Shown here piece after piece: positions 1-8,690 of a stretch of 64,000 nucleotides of DNA. A program made the translations under genes and the position numbers. How positions within the stretch are numbered: the first letter of the stretch is position 1; the number at the start of each line of letters is the position of its first letter. The stretch is from Anaerolineae bacterium (lineage in GTDB: Bacteria; Chloroflexota; Anaerolineae; Aggregatilineales; Phototrophicaceae). Where the stretch lies: positions 62,001 through 126,000 of the forward strand of contig JANWYT010000015.1 in assembly GCA_025055175.1 (NCBI GenBank), given 5' to 3'. A model generated the notes under the pieces. It saw nothing but the letters and a program-made list of their open reading frames with translations, did no database searches and was not told where the DNA came from.

Positions 1-1126
1 GAGCAGCATACAGAGCCAGCGTTTGGCTGATGATCCGTTCCTGGCCGAACTCAGCTTCGGCCAGGGTGCGCGCGCCTGTCCCCAAGCGCGCGCGCAGGGC
101 AGGATCATCCAGCAAGCGCAACAAGGCAGCGTTGAGGGCCTGCTGGTCATGGGGCGGCACGAGCAGGCCACTGCTCTCGTGTCGGCAGATGTCGCGGCAG
201 CCAGGTGTGTCGGTGGTCAGCAAAGGCAGGCCACAGGCGGCGGCTTCAATCAGCACTTTCGGCACGCCTTCGCCATAAGTAGAGGGCAGGCAGACTACGC
301 TGGCCTGAGCATAGACGGCGGGCATGTCGTCGCGTGCGCCCCAATACTCAATCAAGCCCTCATCCGCCCAAGCGCAGAGCTGCTCAATGGGGACGGCGCT
401 GGGGCTGGTGGCTTCGGCATAGCCTACCACCACAAAGCGCGCCCGTCCGCGCAGGGCGCGCGCTGCTCCCACGAACGCGCCCAGTCCTTTGGGCCACATC
501 AGCCGCCCAGCGAACAGGACGATGGGCAAGCCATCGGGCGGCGCTGGGGCAGGCCTGAAGCGCTCTAAATCGACGCCAGAGCCGCGAATGAGCGCCGCTC
601 GTTGGGGATGGATATAACCTAGCGCTACGAAGCGCGCCAGGTCGTCAGCGTTTTGGAAGATCATGCGCGACTGAGAGCTGCCCAAAGCCAGGCGCAGGGC
701 AGGTTGGATCGCCGAACGCAGCAGACGCGGCTTCCAGCCTGGCCCGATGAAGACGTAGCCCAAGCCGCTCATCGCGCCCACCGAGGGCAGGCCCAGCAAG
801 CGCGCCGCCAGACCACCGTACAGCACTGGCTTCAGGCTGACGTGGTGCAACAGGTCGGGCTGCAAGCGGCGGTAAAGCCCGATGAAAGTCGCCAACAGCC
901 GCCCTTCGTCCAGGGGATTTGTGCCGTGTTGAGCCAGTGGCAATGCGTGGAAAGGCAGTCCCTCGGCGCGTATGCGCGCTAAGCTAGCGGAGTCGTGCTG
1001 ACCTCCGCTGGCCTCGCTGCTGGCCACGTGGACTTCGTAGCCCGCGCGCCGCGCAGCCAGGGCCAGCGGCAAGCGGTGCGACACGAAGAAGCGCGGGATG
1101 TTGACGACGATCAACAGACGAGGCAT
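1..1126 (-). CDS. GT4-family glycosyltransferase, C-terminus cut by the window edge
   Basis: Translating the minus strand from the ATG at 1126 gives an open frame of 375 codons to the window edge with no stop. It begins MPRLLIVVNIPRFFVSHRLP, the N-terminal Rossmann strand and loop of GT-B enzymes. Further along are LLHHVSLKPVLYGGLAARL, VLFAGRLMWPKGL (start of the nucleotide-sugar domain) and STYGEGVPKVLIEAAACGLP, the E-x7-E donor-binding motif of GT4 enzymes. It most resembles retaining transferases acting on undecaprenyl-linked sugars (PglA type), so a role in cell-surface glycan assembly is inferred; donor and acceptor are unknown. It starts 7 bases after the aldo/keto reductase stop, so the two are probably cotranscribed. 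Only a few residues are likely missing at the C-terminus. Confidence 0.88.
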   Translation of the reverse strand, partial: MPRLLIVVNIPRFFVSHRLPLALAARRAGYEVHVASSEASGGQHDSASLARIRAEGLPFHALPLAQHGTNPLDEGRLLATFIGLYRRLQPDLLHHVSLKPVLYGGLAARLLGLPSVGAMSGLGYVFIGPGWKPRLLRSAIQPALRLALGSSQSRMIFQNADDLARFVALGYIHPQRAALIRGSGVDLERFRPAPAPPDGLPIVLFAGRLMWPKGLGAFVGAARALRGRARFVVVGYAEATSPSAVPIEQLCAWADEGLIEYWGARDDMPAVYAQASVVCLPSTYGEGVPKVLIEAAACGLPLLTTDTPGCRDICRHESSGLLVPPHDQQALNAALLRLLDDPALRARLGTGARTLAEAEFGQERIISQTLALYAA

Positions 1127-1133
1127 GAGCCGT

Positions 1134-2174
1134 TCATACGATCGGGTTGCTGCCACGATGGTTGTCAATTTGCTCGTAAGTTTGGCCGAAGATGTAAGGG
1201 CTGCCTGGCGCGAAGTCTAGCGGGAAAATGCGCGGCTCGCGGCTTACAGCGTCTAAGCGGGCCATCTGCGCCTCGTCCAGAGTCCACTCCAGCGCTGCCA
1301 AGCTGTCTTGTAGTTGGGACGCGCTGCGCGCTCCTAAAATAGGAATCACCAGGGCGCGCTGCTGTTGCTGGCGTACCCAGTTCACGGCGACCTGCGTTGG
1401 GGTGCGCCCCACCTCCTGAGCGATGGCCACCACTTCCTGTACGATGGTCATGGTGCGCTCGTCAAACTGGCGATCCTTACTGAGGCGCGTGGGTGAGTCC
1501 GTGCCTTGCAAGAACTTGCCCGTCAGCACTCCGCCCCCCAGGATGCCCCAGGCCAGCACCGCCATATCCCAATGCTTGGCCATCGGCAGCAGCTCGTGTT
1601 CCAGATGGCGACGCACCAGCGAATAAGGCGCTTGCCAGGCGACGAAACGCGCCCAGCCGCGCAGTTCACTCAGCATGTTGGCGGCGCTCACCACCCAGGC
1701 CGGCGTATCACTGATGGCAACATAAGCCACTTTGCCCTGCGTCAACAAGTCGTCCAGCCCGCGCATGACTTCTTCGATCGGCGTCATGTAGTCCCAGACA
1801 TGCAGATACAGGACATCAATGAAGTCGCTTTGTAGGCGCTTGAGGCTGCGCTCTACCGTCTGGATCATCGCTTTGCGGCTGTTGCCACCGCTGTTGGGGC
1901 AGGTACTATCGGTTTTGGTCAGGGTGTATTTGGTGGCAACCACAAAATGCTCGCGATCAGCCTGGATGAACTCGCCGACGTAGCGCTCGCTCGTGCCGTT
2001 GGTGTAGTTGGTGGCGGTGTCGATGAAGTTACCGCCTGACTCAGCGAAAAGTTCAAACTGTGCCTTGCTCTCTCGGTACGACGCTCCCCAGCCCCAATCC
2101 TCGCCAAAAGTCATCGTCCCCAGGCAAAGCTCGGAGACGCGCAGTCCACTTTTGCCCAACAATTTGTAGCGCAT
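1134..2174 (-). CDS. Aldo/keto reductase
   Basis: A 346-residue (beta/alpha)8 NADPH-dependent oxidoreductase. The catalytic tetrad of the aldo/keto reductase family is visible as D52 and Y57 (FIDTATNYTNG), K82 (VATKYT) and H125 (LYLHVWD). The N-terminus LGKSGLRVSELCLGTMTFG is typical of the YajO/Tas-like branch. Cofactor-binding residues are expected in PILGARSASQLQDSL near the C-terminus. The family reduces aldehydes and ketones; the substrate cannot be read from sequence. A GAGG ribosome-binding site sits four bases before the ATG. The glycosyltransferase follows 7 bases downstream. Confidence 0.93.
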   Translation of the reverse strand: MRYKLLGKSGLRVSELCLGTMTFGEDWGWGASYRESKAQFELFAESGGNFIDTATNYTNGTSERYVGEFIQADREHFVVATKYTLTKTDSTCPNSGGNSRKAMIQTVERSLKRLQSDFIDVLYLHVWDYMTPIEEVMRGLDDLLTQGKVAYVAISDTPAWVVSAANMLSELRGWARFVAWQAPYSLVRRHLEHELLPMAKHWDMAVLAWGILGGGVLTGKFLQGTDSPTRLSKDRQFDERTMTIVQEVVAIAQEVGRTPTQVAVNWVRQQQQRALVIPILGARSASQLQDSLAALEWTLDEAQMARLDAVSREPRIFPLDFAPGSPYIFGQTYEQIDNHRGSNPIV

Positions 2175-2550
2175 AAAACCTCACCGAACCCTCTCAGCAG
2201 CTGAACTCTTTATGAAGCGCCAGCGTGATTGACCGACATGAATTGAAAGCTCTCTGGTCGTAGCAGTTCTACCAATACACGCGGTTTGCGCGCCTCGGTG
2301 GATTTACACGCGCCATCCATCTAGTTCCACTGTCTGCTCATTCCTGTCGTGTTTGAGTCGTCGCTTCAAAGCATAGTATAGTGCGTCTGCGCCGACAGCG
2401 CACAGATGTGACCATTCAGCTGTTCGCACAAGGTCGTGGCCCTCACTCCGCTTTGTCTCGCAACGAGCGCTGCACGCTCCGAGAGAGATCAGGATGAGGG
2501 CCAGGGCGCAGCTTGCGACGGCTAGCTTGCGCAGAATCAGAGTAGTTGGC
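2175..2550. other. 376-bp intergenic region with an imperfect inverted repeat
   Basis: No coding frame here looks real. It contains a possible -10 (TATACT, minus, 2380..2375) about 200 bases upstream of the aldo/keto reductase, without a good -35. It also holds a long imperfect inverted repeat at 2437-2503 (annotated separately) and a direct repeat AGCTTGCG at about 2510 and 2524. It forms the 3' side of the S1-domain gene and the 5' side of the reductase gene, both on minus. Confidence 0.4.
2437..2503. repeat. Intergenic inverted repeat, possible REP-like element
   Basis: TGGCCCTCACTCC (2437-2449) and GGATGAGGGCCA (2492-2503) are complementary over 12 pairs with one bulged base. The 42-base interior contains further partly complementary GTCTCG/CGAGAG stretches. 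The GGCCCT core recalls the elements at 30791 and 55690. Such CCCTCA/TGAGGG hairpins are common dispersed intergenic repeats in bacteria. It could also act as a weak terminator after the S1-domain gene, but it has no T-run. Confidence 0.4.
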
Positions 2551-3777
2551 TCAGAGCATGGCCGGCGGCGCGTCTTCTAGCCCTTCGATAGTCTCGCTGG
2601 ATTGGCTCTGGCGGCGGCGGAACATCCAATCTTGCTGTTCTTCGGCGCTCACGTCATCCAAGCTAAATTCGATGTGCTGGCGCGCCATGTCCAACTTGGT
2701 GACGCGCACCAAGATGGCGTCGCCATCGCGGAACATGTCGCGCGGAGTGACAGCCCCTAACTTGCTCATGCGCGTGGTGTGGATGAGGCCCTGCGCGCCG
2801 CCAGGTGCGCCGACAAACACGCCGTAATCGACGACGTTCGTCACCACGCCTTCCACCAAGTCACCCACCTGGTAACGCGCGATGAAAGTCTCCCAGGGAT
2901 CAGGCAGCACAGCCTTGCGATTGAGGGCAATGCGTTCACGCTGGAGGTCGATGCCGTCAATGCGCACCGTCACTTCGTCGCCGATGGCCAGGATTTGCGA
3001 GGGGTGAGCGATGTGGCGATGATCCAGGTTGGAGATGTGGATCATCCCATCGACTCCGCCAAGATCGACGAAGACGCCAAAATCGGTCATGTTGACGATC
3101 TGGCCTGTGAGGATTTGGCCCACTTGGAGCTGAGCTAGACGATCAGCGCGAGCCACGCGCCGCGCCGCGCGCTCGGACAGGATGAGGCGGTTGCGCTCCT
3201 CTTCGACTTGGATCACCTTCACATCCAACGTCATGCCTACTAGGCCTTCTTTGATGGCGCGAGCTTTGCCCTCTTGGGCGGTAGGCGGAATGCTCTCGAT
3301 GTGCGAGTTGGGGATAAAGCCATTGAGTCGGCCAAAGGTCACCAGCAAGCCGCCCTTGTTGGCCTCCAGCACCTGGGTCTGGATAATCTCCTCGCTGGTC
3401 AGCAGACGCCTGGCTCTGGCCCAATCGTCCAGCTCTAGCGCCTTGTTGATGGAGACGACCAAGTCACCGTCTTCGTTATATGGCTGCAAGACGCAGACCT
3501 GGACTTCTGTGCCAGGACGCAACTTGGCCAGGATGTCGGGCGTCAGGCGTTCCAAGTCGCGGCGCGTGACGATAGCGTCGCGCTTGAGACCAACATCCAG
3601 GACGATTTCATCGCGGCGCACCGAGACGATAATGCCGCTGAGTAGTTGGCCGCGCTGCGGCTCAACGTAATCGTAACGTTCCAGCCAATCCGCAAATGAC
3701 AGGTTGGCCTGCGTGGCGTCTTCGTCCTCGCGGTAAGGCAAAGCCGATGGAACATCCTCCCATAAGCTAACGACCAT
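2551..3777 (-). CDS. S1-domain RNA-binding protein (ribosomal protein S1-like)
   Basis: The likely start is the ATG at 3777 (MVVSLWEDVPSALPYREDED), preceded by a strong GAGGAGG six bases upstream, giving 408 residues. The longer frame from 3807 lacks a good site. Four S1/OB-fold repeats can be read: GQLLSGIIVSVRRDEIVLDVG, a second around TQVLEANKGGLLVTFGRLNGFIP, then GQILTGQIVNMTDFGVFVDLGG, and GDLVEGVVTNVVDYGVFVGAP. The last two keep the FGVFV/YGVFV core with following GLIH/GMIH. Four-domain S1 proteins in Gram-positives and Chloroflexi take part in translation of structured or SD-poor mRNAs or in RNA turnover. It is a single-gene unit between the transpeptidase and the reductase. Confidence 0.92.
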   Translation of the reverse strand: MVVSLWEDVPSALPYREDEDATQANLSFADWLERYDYVEPQRGQLLSGIIVSVRRDEIVLDVGLKRDAIVTRRDLERLTPDILAKLRPGTEVQVCVLQPYNEDGDLVVSINKALELDDWARARRLLTSEEIIQTQVLEANKGGLLVTFGRLNGFIPNSHIESIPPTAQEGKARAIKEGLVGMTLDVKVIQVEEERNRLILSERAARRVARADRLAQLQVGQILTGQIVNMTDFGVFVDLGGVDGMIHISNLDHRHIAHPSQILAIGDEVTVRIDGIDLQRERIALNRKAVLPDPWETFIARYQVGDLVEGVVTNVVDYGVFVGAPGGAQGLIHTTRMSKLGAVTPRDMFRDGDAILVRVTKLDMARQHIEFSLDDVSAEEQQDWMFRRRQSQSSETIEGLEDAPPAML

Positions 3778-3867
3778 GATGAACCTCCTCAAACCAATAC
3801 AGGTCATGTTGGAGTATCTACAACCCTGGCCAGAAAAAATCTCACTAATAGAAAGATGACTGTTTCC

Positions 3868-5025
3868 CTAGCCTCGGATTTCGACCACCACCCCAAGCTC
3901 AGCCCAATCGTACAAGAGCTGAGCATTGGCGCTGCTCACTAGGATACAGCCATAAGTGACAGGACGCCCCAGGTTGTTCTCCCACAAGAGCTGGCCGCCG
4001 CCGCGTGTGGGGAAGCCGTGAAAGCCATTGGTGAAGTCGCTGTCTGGCACAGGCCGATACACGCCCAAGAAGTTGGGCATCCACAGATTCCAGTTAGCGG
4101 CATAAGCGTTCGGCACTTTGCTGATGACCTGGTAGACGCCGCGCCACGTCGGGCTGCTGGCTATGCCCGTGCTGGCAGGCCAATCCCACTTCAGCGCGCC
4201 GTCTTCCCAAGCCCACACGCGCTGTTGGCCAATGCTCACGACCAGCCGCTTGTTCGGCACTGGGGGCAGCAGCAAGAAGCTGTCCGCAGGTGGAATAGCG
4301 ATGGTCTCGCCCACGCTCAGCACTTCGCGCCCACCATTCAGCTGAAGTAGGTAGGGGTAGGGTATGCCGTAATCCCAAGCAATGCTGGTGATCGTCTCGC
4401 CGCTCTGGACAGTGTGGCTGCGCGGCAAGTGCCTGACGCGCAGCAATGGCAGCGCATAGCCGCCATTAGCCAGGCTGTGGGCCAGTTCAGCCGCAGTTTG
4501 TGGGAAGTCTAGGGTGCGCGTTGGGTCGAAATAGGCGCTTGCCTGAGCTTGCAAGTAGGCTTCCACGCCGGCCGCGTCCACGTCTAGGACGATCTGGCCT
4601 TCAACGGAGGTGCGCGCGCGCCACCAACTCGCCCAAGTCATTTCATCCAAAGACCACCTGACCTGATCCCCCGTCACTGGGTCGTAGACCGTCAGCTCTA
4701 GTGGGCGCAGCACGGCTAAAACCTGGCTGAACAGGGCAGGATGACCACTAATGACGGGGTCAAGCTGAGCGCTGAGCGCCTGCTCACGGCGCTGGCTTTC
4801 GGTCAGGGTGGGCGTCAGCGTAGGAGGATTGAGCGCGTCCCCCATCACCCACAGCAGTGCAGAAGCGCCGCAGGTGGCCAGTAGGCAGGCCAGCACCCCG
4901 ACGCCTGTCAGAATCAACCCCCAGGGTGGACGTTGGAGAGCGCCCTGGGTTGCATGAGGGGATAGACCAGGGTTGACAGCAAGGTTATCAGGCGGAGGTG
5001 GTGGCAGATTAGGATTGACGTTCAT
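3868..5025 (-). CDS. LysM- and YkuD-domain L,D-transpeptidase
   Basis: A membrane-anchored cell-wall cross-linking enzyme. Numbering from a possible upstream start at 5085, it has a proline-rich N-terminus, one transmembrane segment (about 56-82), a LysM peptidoglycan-binding module (224-266, SHTVQSGETITSIAWDYG), and a C-terminal YkuD domain (280-405). The YkuD catalytic signature is present as H356 (NGFHGFP) and the nucleophile C380 (TYGCILVSSANAQ); the usual Ser/Thr-His-Gly-Cys is here Thr-Tyr-Gly-Cys. The family forms 3-3 peptide cross-links or anchors proteins. I prefer the ATG at 5025 (MNVNPNLPPPP, 385 residues), because the minus-strand TATAAT at 5067..5062 lies downstream of 5085. Divergent from the next gene. 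Confidence 0.92.
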   Translation of the reverse strand: MNVNPNLPPPPPDNLAVNPGLSPHATQGALQRPPWGLILTGVGVLACLLATCGASALLWVMGDALNPPTLTPTLTESQRREQALSAQLDPVISGHPALFSQVLAVLRPLELTVYDPVTGDQVRWSLDEMTWASWWRARTSVEGQIVLDVDAAGVEAYLQAQASAYFDPTRTLDFPQTAAELAHSLANGGYALPLLRVRHLPRSHTVQSGETITSIAWDYGIPYPYLLQLNGGREVLSVGETIAIPPADSFLLLPPVPNKRLVVSIGQQRVWAWEDGALKWDWPASTGIASSPTWRGVYQVISKVPNAYAANWNLWMPNFLGVYRPVPDSDFTNGFHGFPTRGGGQLLWENNLGRPVTYGCILVSSANAQLLYDWAELGVVVEIRG

Positions 5026-5061
5026 CAGGTCTCTTGGTAGGGGAAAAATGGGGCGACTGCC

Positions 5062-5069
5062 ATTATAAT
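5062..5069. promoter_or_regulatory. Overlapping divergent -10 elements
   Basis: ATTATAAT reads TATAAT on both strands: 5064-5069 on plus, facing the gene at 5098, and 5067..5062 on minus, facing the transpeptidase start at 5025. Neither has a clear -35. Sharing one AT-rich core suggests the two promoters compete. Confidence 0.4.
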
Positions 5070-5097
5070 AAGGACACACTATCAAGAGGATAGGCCG

Positions 5098-5943
5098 ATG
5101 ATTCGTTTTCGCCGACGCAATACCCCATGGCTCGTCATGATGGGCCTGCTGATTGGCCTGGCTCTGTTAAGCGAGACCACCATGGCCCTGCCCCTGCAAG
5201 CCTTCTTCATCATCAGTTACTTGGCTATGATCGTCGCTTCCAGCGTAGAAGCTGGCGCTGACCATCAAACTCTGCTGGACAGCCTGCGCCTATTGGCTGT
5301 GCGCAATCAGATCATGCCCGATGGTCGCGAAGCCGCCGAGCGGGCCAAAGCACGCGGTGGCTTCCCTAATCCGCGCCTGACCGTCTTAGATACTGGCCTG
5401 ATTGCGGCTCAGGTTGGCACTGGTGAGATGAGCATGCGCCGCGCCAAGAACTTCTCTAAAGACGACGATGGCGTGCAGCCTTTCATCACCTTACACGTCC
5501 AGAGGTCGGAAGCAGGCCGCAACGTCATCGTGCGCTTCGAAATTGAAGACCACAACGGGACGCTCGTCTTCATCCACACTATGCGTACTTTTCTGCGCGA
5601 AGGTGAGATGAACATCCTCAGTGACCATCAACTGCGCCTGAACGGCAACGACGAAGTGCAAGGAGCAGGCGATTGGGAGCTGCGCGTCTACGTCGACGAC
5701 CAACTCACGGCCCTGCAACCCGTCACACTATCGCCTTCCATCACCGAGCGCAACCGTCGCCTAGCCGCCGATGCGCGCCCTACCACCAGGACGCAGCAGG
5801 CTGTCTTCGACATCATCGATGAAGTACCGGAGGAACGCCCAGCGCGCCTCCAAGACCTGCTGGAGAAGCCTTCCACCTCGCAACCGCGCAACATCAGCAC
5901 GGCGCGGCGCACACGCCCACAAGGATTCGACGATGTGGAATGA
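5098..5943 (+). CDS. Membrane-anchored protein of unknown function, first of two tandem paralogues
   Basis: 281 residues with an AGAGGA site 7 bases before the ATG. Two hydrophobic stretches (about 12-30 and 33-48, the second IIS YLAMIVASSV) anchor the N-terminus. Residues about 90-215 form a beta-rich soluble domain (NPRLTVLDTGLIA, then FITLHVQRSEAGRNVIVRFEIED, TLVFIHTMRTFLREGEMNI, GDWELRVYVDDQ). The tail is charged and proline-rich. The next gene encodes the same layout and matching positions, so they arose by tandem duplication. I do not recognise the family. It overlaps the next gene by 11 bases, so translation is coupled. Confidence 0.85.
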   Translation: MIRFRRRNTPWLVMMGLLIGLALLSETTMALPLQAFFIISYLAMIVASSVEAGADHQTLLDSLRLLAVRNQIMPDGREAAERAKARGGFPNPRLTVLDTGLIAAQVGTGEMSMRRAKNFSKDDDGVQPFITLHVQRSEAGRNVIVRFEIEDHNGTLVFIHTMRTFLREGEMNILSDHQLRLNGNDEVQGAGDWELRVYVDDQLTALQPVTLSPSITERNRRLAADARPTTRTQQAVFDIIDEVPEERPARLQDLLEKPSTSQPRNISTARRTRPQGFDDVE

Positions 5944-6790
5944 CCGCAACCGCAGCAGACAGCCCAACAATAACGGCTGGATTTTCTTCCTGATCTTCAT
6001 AGCGCTGATGATGCTCTCCAGCAACACGATGGCCCTGCTCGGCCTGCTCATCCTCATCGCCGTTGGTTTCACCATCATGCGTAATTTAGCTGGCAGCCAA
6101 ACCGACTTGATTGAGGTGATCCGCCGCCACGCCGACACCACCAGCGCGCACCGCAGCAACGAAACCCTTGAGTACGACGAGGATGGAGAAGACTCTTGGG
6201 ACGATCTGGTCAACGAGAAAGAAGAGCGCGATCACGTCTATCGCCATGCTCTGCAAGCGGTCTCGGCGGCTGGCCAAGACCCCAACACCGTCTCCGTGCT
6301 GGTGACAGACATTGGCGTCATGGCAGCTCGTCCCGCCGAACCGATGACCATCTACCGCACCTGGACGATCCCTGACGATGCTGTTTATGCCCACCCATTC
6401 GTGCAGCTGCGCGTGCCGACGAAAGCCAGCGGACGCCTACGCTTCGAAATGCTGGATGGCCGTGGACAGGTGGTCTTTGTGGATGAAGGCATGTACAACC
6501 TGCAAGAGGGCAAAAATCTTATCGTCCCGCCCACTCGGCTGCCCCTGGATGGTGCGCGCGCCCTAGATGGCCGCTGGTCGCTGCGAGTCAGCGCTGACGG
6601 CATCCCACTGGCCCTGCACCGCTTTGAATTCCAAGAGATAGCTCGCTCTAGAGTGCGTCGCCACATGGGCGAGGACGGTGAGATTCACGCTGACCTGCAC
6701 CGCCCCCTGGAAGACATGGGACGTCAGAAGATTTCGTTGGACGAGCTGCTGGCTGACCAGGACGACAACGAAAAGCGCGCGCGTCTATGA
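5933..6790 (+). CDS. Membrane-anchored protein of unknown function, second tandem paralogue
   Basis: 285 residues from the ATG at 5933 (MWNDRNRSRQPNNNGW). The frame is open further upstream, but that part is the shadow of the previous gene. One or two N-terminal membrane segments (about 15-48: FFLIFIALMMLSSNTMALLG) are followed by an acidic linker and a beta-rich domain. Aligned with its neighbour: VSVLVTDIGVMA with LTVLDTGLIAA; FVQLRVPTKASGRLRFEMLD with FITLHVQRSEAGRNVIVRFE; VVFVDEGMYNLQEGKNLI with LVFIHTMRTFLREGEMNI; GRWSLRVSADG with GDWELRVYVDD. Its stop overlaps the rsmA start (ATGA), giving a three-gene coupled operon. Function unknown. Confidence 0.85.
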   Translation: MWNDRNRSRQPNNNGWIFFLIFIALMMLSSNTMALLGLLILIAVGFTIMRNLAGSQTDLIEVIRRHADTTSAHRSNETLEYDEDGEDSWDDLVNEKEERDHVYRHALQAVSAAGQDPNTVSVLVTDIGVMAARPAEPMTIYRTWTIPDDAVYAHPFVQLRVPTKASGRLRFEMLDGRGQVVFVDEGMYNLQEGKNLIVPPTRLPLDGARALDGRWSLRVSADGIPLALHRFEFQEIARSRVRRHMGEDGEIHADLHRPLEDMGRQKISLDELLADQDDNEKRARL

Positions 6791-7614
6791 ACCCGCGCGA
6801 GCGCCTAGAAGCCTACGGCCTGCACCCCAAGCAAGCCCTGGGCCAGAACTTCATGCACGATCAGAATGCAATTGAAAAGATCGTCGCATCAGCGCATTTG
6901 GCTCACGATGAGACCGCCCTGGAGATTGGCCCTGGCACGGGTGAGCTGACTGCTGCCCTGGCCCGTGTGGCTCGTCGCGTCGTCGCTGTCGAAGCCGACG
7001 AACGCCTCATTCCCTTATTGGAAGAACGCTTCGCCCAGGCCTACAACGTCTACTTCGTCTTTGAAGACATCCTCAAGACCCGCCCAGAGACCCTGGTCGG
7101 CACAGAACCTTACGTTGTTGTGGCTAACGTGCCATACTACATCACCAGCGCCATCCTGCGTCACCTCTACGAGACGCCAACCCGCCCACGCCGCGCCGTC
7201 CTCACCATGCAACTTGAAGTCGCTCAGCGCACCGTCGCTCGTCCTGGTGATCTGTCCCTGCTAGGGGTGAGCGTGCAGTACTATGGCAAACCGACGCTGG
7301 TCGGCAAGCTGAATCGCGGCGTCTTCTGGCCGCGTCCCGACGTGGACAGCGCTATCCTGCGCATTGACACTCATCCTGCCCCGATTGTCGATGTTCCCAG
7401 TGACGAAGCCTTCTTTCGCGTGGTGCGCGCTGGCTTCAGCCAAAAGCGCAAGCAGGTGAAGAACGCCCTGGCTAGCGGCCTAGCCATTCCCCAAGCCGAG
7501 GTTGATGCGACCCTGCACGAAGTCGGCATTGATCCTCAGCGCCGCGCCGAGACGCTGACGCTGGAGGAATGGGCAGCCCTAGCCCGCTTAGTCGACGAGC
7601 GTTTCCCTGTCTAG
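6787..7614 (+). CDS. rsmA: 16S rRNA dimethyladenosine transferase RsmA (KsgA)
   Basis: 275 residues, the usual length. It dimethylates two adjacent adenosines in helix 45 of 16S rRNA late in small-subunit assembly, using S-adenosylmethionine. The N-terminus YGLHPKQALGQNFMHD is diagnostic. SAM motif I is LEIGPGTGELT (45-55) with the acidic residue in VVAVEADERL. The catalytic motif IV is NVPYY (114-118), where most homologues have NLPYY. The C-terminal helical domain ends PQRRAETLTLEEWAALAR, typical of the family. Its ATG overlaps the preceding stop by four bases. Confidence 0.97.
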   Translation: MNPRERLEAYGLHPKQALGQNFMHDQNAIEKIVASAHLAHDETALEIGPGTGELTAALARVARRVVAVEADERLIPLLEERFAQAYNVYFVFEDILKTRPETLVGTEPYVVVANVPYYITSAILRHLYETPTRPRRAVLTMQLEVAQRTVARPGDLSLLGVSVQYYGKPTLVGKLNRGVFWPRPDVDSAILRIDTHPAPIVDVPSDEAFFRVVRAGFSQKRKQVKNALASGLAIPQAEVDATLHEVGIDPQRRAETLTLEEWAALARLVDERFPV

Positions 7615-7698
7615 CTGCTGAGGCGCGCATGGACTTTGGGCCACAGAGTACAATAGAGGCGAGAGTATTTTCGTCTGCCGAAATTTGTGAGGTCGAAC

Positions 7699-8607
7699 AT
7701 GCGTAAATTATGGCTTGGCCTGATCCTAGCGATGGGGGTGGCTTGGTGGCGACAGCGCGTGCGCCAGCAGCGCCGCATCGATTTGCGCGGGCAGGTGGTG
7801 ATGATTACCGGGGCCGGACAAGGCATTGGCGCAGAGACGGCGCGTCTGTTCGCCAGAGAGGGCGCACGCCTGGTGCTGATCGACTTGCAGGCAGCGGCGC
7901 TGGCCCGCCTGCAAGAAGAGCTGGCGCCGTTGGGCGTGGAGACGCTGACCGTCGCTGCCGACATCACCTTTGAAGACAGCATGGAGGAGGCAGTGCGCGT
8001 CACGCTGGAGACGTTTGGCCAGCTAGACATTCTGGTCAACAACGCTGGCCTCATGCTCAGCGGGCCTTTTGTGGAATACGATCTGGAGCGCATACAGAAG
8101 GTGATCGACGTGAACTTCTATGGCCTAGTGGCGGCTACGCGAGCAGCGCTCGTACCCATGCGCGCGCGCGGGCAGGGTCACATCATCAACGTGGCCAGCG
8201 CCAGCGCCTACATACCCGCCCCTGCCTTCAGCGTCTATCTGGCCACCAAGAGCGCGGTAGTGGGCCTGAGCGAGTCGCTGCGTCGCGAGTTAGCTGCTGA
8301 GGGGATTGTCATCAGCTACATTTCGCCAGGTTGGGTACGCACCGCCATGACGGCGCACATGGACGAAGCGGCTATGCGCGAAGCCGGCCTGCTCAGTCCC
8401 ATCATCACCATCCTCAAGCCGCACGAGGTGGCCCAGGCCATTGTGGAGATAGCTCATACGCGCGAGCCTTCGCGCCTGTTCGGCAGCTTCGGCTGGCACT
8501 TGTTCAGCTTCACTCAGCGCCTCTCGCCAGCCCTCAATGATCTGCTGTTTGATCTGTTGACGCAGCGCGAGCGCGTGTTGGAGATCGCGCGCGGACGCGG
8601 CCACTAG
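7699..8607 (+). CDS. Short-chain dehydrogenase/reductase
   Basis: 302 residues from the ATG at 7699, which has GAGG seven bases upstream; an in-frame GTG at 7687 is less likely. Classical SDR signatures: TGAGQGIG for NAD(P) binding, NNAG, a catalytic Ser in NVASASAY and YLATK (Tyr-x3-Lys). An N-terminal hydrophobic helix (LWLGLILAMGVAWW) precedes the Rossmann fold and suggests membrane attachment. The C-terminal extension (about 240-302) is also partly hydrophobic. Substrate unknown; lipids or fatty alcohols would suit a membrane-bound form (inference). It converges on the DUF6056 gene. Confidence 0.9.
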   Translation: MRKLWLGLILAMGVAWWRQRVRQQRRIDLRGQVVMITGAGQGIGAETARLFAREGARLVLIDLQAAALARLQEELAPLGVETLTVAADITFEDSMEEAVRVTLETFGQLDILVNNAGLMLSGPFVEYDLERIQKVIDVNFYGLVAATRAALVPMRARGQGHIINVASASAYIPAPAFSVYLATKSAVVGLSESLRRELAAEGIVISYISPGWVRTAMTAHMDEAAMREAGLLSPIITILKPHEVAQAIVEIAHTREPSRLFGSFGWHLFSFTQRLSPALNDLLFDLLTQRERVLEIARGRGH

Positions 8608-8690
8608 GCTTCAGGCAGGCGGCTGCCAGCAACGGCCAGCTCGGCGACCTGAGCAGGAGCGCGCTCTTCAGCGCACACAGGCAGCGCTGC

